Assembly: GCA_016801885.1 (NCBI GenBank)
Contig: CM028892.1
Coordinates: 7,820,114 to 7,884,113 of the forward strand
From: Toxotes chatareus
Lineage: Eukaryota > Chordata > Actinopteri > Toxotidae
Direction of reading: 5' to 3'
Length of the DNA stretch: 64,000 nt
Positions 62,149 through 64,000 of the stretch are shown piece after piece (position 1 is the first letter of the stretch; each line of letters opens with the position of its first letter). The notes below the pieces were generated by a model, which saw only the letters and a program-made list of their open reading frames with translations, did not search any database and was not told the origin of the DNA. The position numbers and the translations under genes are program-made.

Positions 62149-63378
62149 TGGCATGTTACGGTTTGATTTTGAGTGATTCTGTCTCAAATAACTTACAATA
62201 AACAAACATACTGTTTTGTACACTGATAACAGTGTTTTGCTTTGATGGATTTCACCCAACATAACCTCATATCTTTAGAGTTATCAAGTCAGCAAAGAGT
62301 CTGTAGATCTGAATGTCTGTGAGTTGAAAACACTAAAACATGATCTACCTAAAACTGTCATGAGTACAGTCTTTACTGTTCACCGTCTTTCTAGCTGCAC
62401 TTACTCACACTGACTCCAGCTCAGGATCAGAAACCAAAGCCGCTGTTGATTGAAACGTGGTGATGCTATAAGCTGCGGCTCCTCTTCCTCCCACATTGCT
62501 TCCCACTTGTCTTGACACATCTCCTGTACATTATTCCTGCAGCTCTGTCGAGTCTCTTGGCTTCCTCGCAGTCGTTCCTTGCAGTGTTGCTTTCCTTCGT
62601 AATAAGCAGCAAATTCAAGGGGGTTTAGCGTTTTGTAGGAAATGAAATGTTGTTGTTTATCTCCTGGTCTAATGAGACACAAGGAGTTGTGGGACAGCTG
62701 CTTATCTTCAGCATCGAGAACCAGCAATCAGAGCGAAGATGCTGCACATGTACTCTGTACCCTGTGTGCGTTCACATCTTTGCATGTAGCTAATCATTCA
62801 CTGCACTCAGTGTTTGATTTGCTTTGAATGAAACAAACTTCGGTTCAAGGGCTCAGCAAGATACAATACTTAGTAATTAAGCTCCAGCGTGATTCTCTAT
62901 CTGAAACTATTGACTTTCCTACCAAGTAATCTTTAAGCAAGTCAGCAGGTCCTAAATAATAATTCAGAAGCATTCACACCTGGTTACCCTGTTGCCAGTC
63001 TGCAGCTTCTTTGACCCCTTTCTGACCATGATGTTCACAATTAGCTGTGAGAGTTGTGTTGTCGGTGCTCTTCTCATCATATTCAGTGTCAGCCACCTCT
63101 TTATCCTTTACATACTAAGCAGCAGAGAGCCTGCGGGCCTGGACAGAGACTGCAGACACAGTGTGTGAGTGTTAGAGAAAGATAGACAATATGTGCTTAG
63201 GTGCATGTATAGCATGTGGCCCAGGGGCTGCTTTGATGTGTGCATGCATCTCCAGGGGTGATATGGGTCGGTACAGATACGGTTTGTCACCACACACACA
63301 GTGGAGCTGTTTTGTGTAGCAGCAGGGTGGCCTAGAAACAAAGCAGGGGAAACCATCTTTTGACCACATGACATGAGT

Positions 63379-63404
63379 TACCCTTAAGCAAGACACTTAA
63401 TCCC
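63379..63404 (+). repeat. Possible fragment of a tRNA-derived teleost SINE
   Basis: ACCCTTAAGCAAGACACTTA and the following ATCCC resemble the phrase 'CCTTGAGCAAGGCACTTAACCCC' recalled from teleost SINE bodies. No A or B box is seen nearby, so only a scrap would remain. Confidence 0.4.
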
Positions 63405-64000
63405 AGCAGACGAACTTTGACCTTTCTTCAAATGAGGAATTGTCCTTTGGGGGCAGTAGCCTACAGTATCGTGCTGTATTACATAACAAATGTACAGTGA
63501 CACATTTTCTTTCCTCCCTGTGCATCTCTGAACTTGAATCACCACCCAGCTCATGTTGTGGGGTGTTAAAAACACAAGCAAGGCGTAGCCTGTCATATTA
63601 AAGCAGCCAGCAGCAAATTGCACATCTAGGCTAATAAAAGCGACAGGGAAATTGCTGCCAGCAGATTTCCTCCAAATCTCCCCAGTAATTCCCCATGAGC
63701 CCTGGCATTACTGCCTCACTACCCAGCCTCAGATTAACCCCCACCCCTGGCCTTACAGCAATGCAGCTCAGGGCTTCACCATGCCAGTTTAGCCTCTTGA
63801 TTTCAAAACTTGTACATTATCCTTTTGATATCTTCAAAGGTGCCTCTTCTTTTCAAATCCTCTTTATTAGCTAGTAGCATTGTAAGGCCTCAGTCCAGTG
63901 AGAATATAATGGGTAATGTAGGATTTTTTATTGTTATTGTCATCAGTATTTTAAAAACTGCATCCTCAGATTGTTTAGGGTCAGTTATAAAGTGAAAATG

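Larger units (their letters stand above)
57097..64000 (+). other. Intron block to the window end
   Basis: No coding match. Contents: an 11-bp perfect hairpin at 57421-57450, AGGATTATGTT repeats at about 57930-57970, an octamer at 60612-60619, (GT)n at 59424-59445, TATAAAAGG at 59949-59957 without a CCAAT partner, a cluster of GACGTGACGGGA and TCACGTGA motifs at 62053-62148, and a SINE-like scrap at 63379-63404. Confidence 0.55.

Overview
The window looks like noncoding DNA from a ray-finned fish, probably a percomorph teleost. The base composition is AT-leaning, and there are many long (CA)n/(GT)n tracts. Decayed repeats resemble families common in teleosts: a Tc1-type transposon in two separate pieces, an L2/CR1-like LINE scrap, the 'GTGGTGGAAGAAGTA' repeat, a 'TTAAAGGGTCA'-ended MITE, and a repeat with strings of ATTGACTAATTGATTAATTGAC. 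I see no operons, rRNA, convincing tRNA, CRISPR array or bacterial-style gene packing. Open frames here reach at most about 160 codons and none other than the exon below resembles a known protein; that is about what chance gives in 64 kb.

One coding exon is clear: 75 nt at 23510-23584 on the + strand, with a strong polypyrimidine tract and CAG acceptor before it and a GTAAGA donor after it. It encodes the APLTDKPPK-type linker into the third immunoglobulin domain of the IL1RAPL1/IL1RAPL2 synaptic adhesion receptors. No neighbouring exon of that gene (Ig2, Ig3, transmembrane, TIR) is recognisable. The window therefore appears to be one small exon between two very long introns, at least 23.5 kb upstream and at least 40.4 kb downstream, which fits the very large introns of IL1RAPL genes. 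Paralogue assignment is uncertain; the residues after TDKPPK lean slightly to IL1RAPL2.

Layout. 1-23509: intron with a teleost repeat at 2206-2581, homeodomain-core clusters near 4.9-5.0 and 13 kb, a repeat at 9871-9975, a LINE fossil at 12085-12310, a Tc1 5' fossil at 16128-16530, and a possible conserved block 0.7 kb before the exon. 23585-64000: downstream intron with a dense dinucleotide-repeat cluster (31.5-36.2 kb), a possible 18-nt in-frame microexon at 37017-37034, an octamer pair near 37.8 kb, a MITE at 44695-45103, a Tc1 3' fossil at 49156-49338, a SOX-POU-SOX composite at 53766-53788, paired RFX X-boxes near 56.0 kb, a CCAAT/TATA promoter-like unit at 56832-57096, and an 11-bp perfect hairpin at 57421-57450.

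No new multi-gene system is visible. The most useful leads are the phase-neutral exon, the possible microexon that would insert Glu-Val-Asp-Asp-Ser-Ser in the same linker, and several compact regulatory-site candidates in the introns. All family matches are from memory and none was tested by a search.
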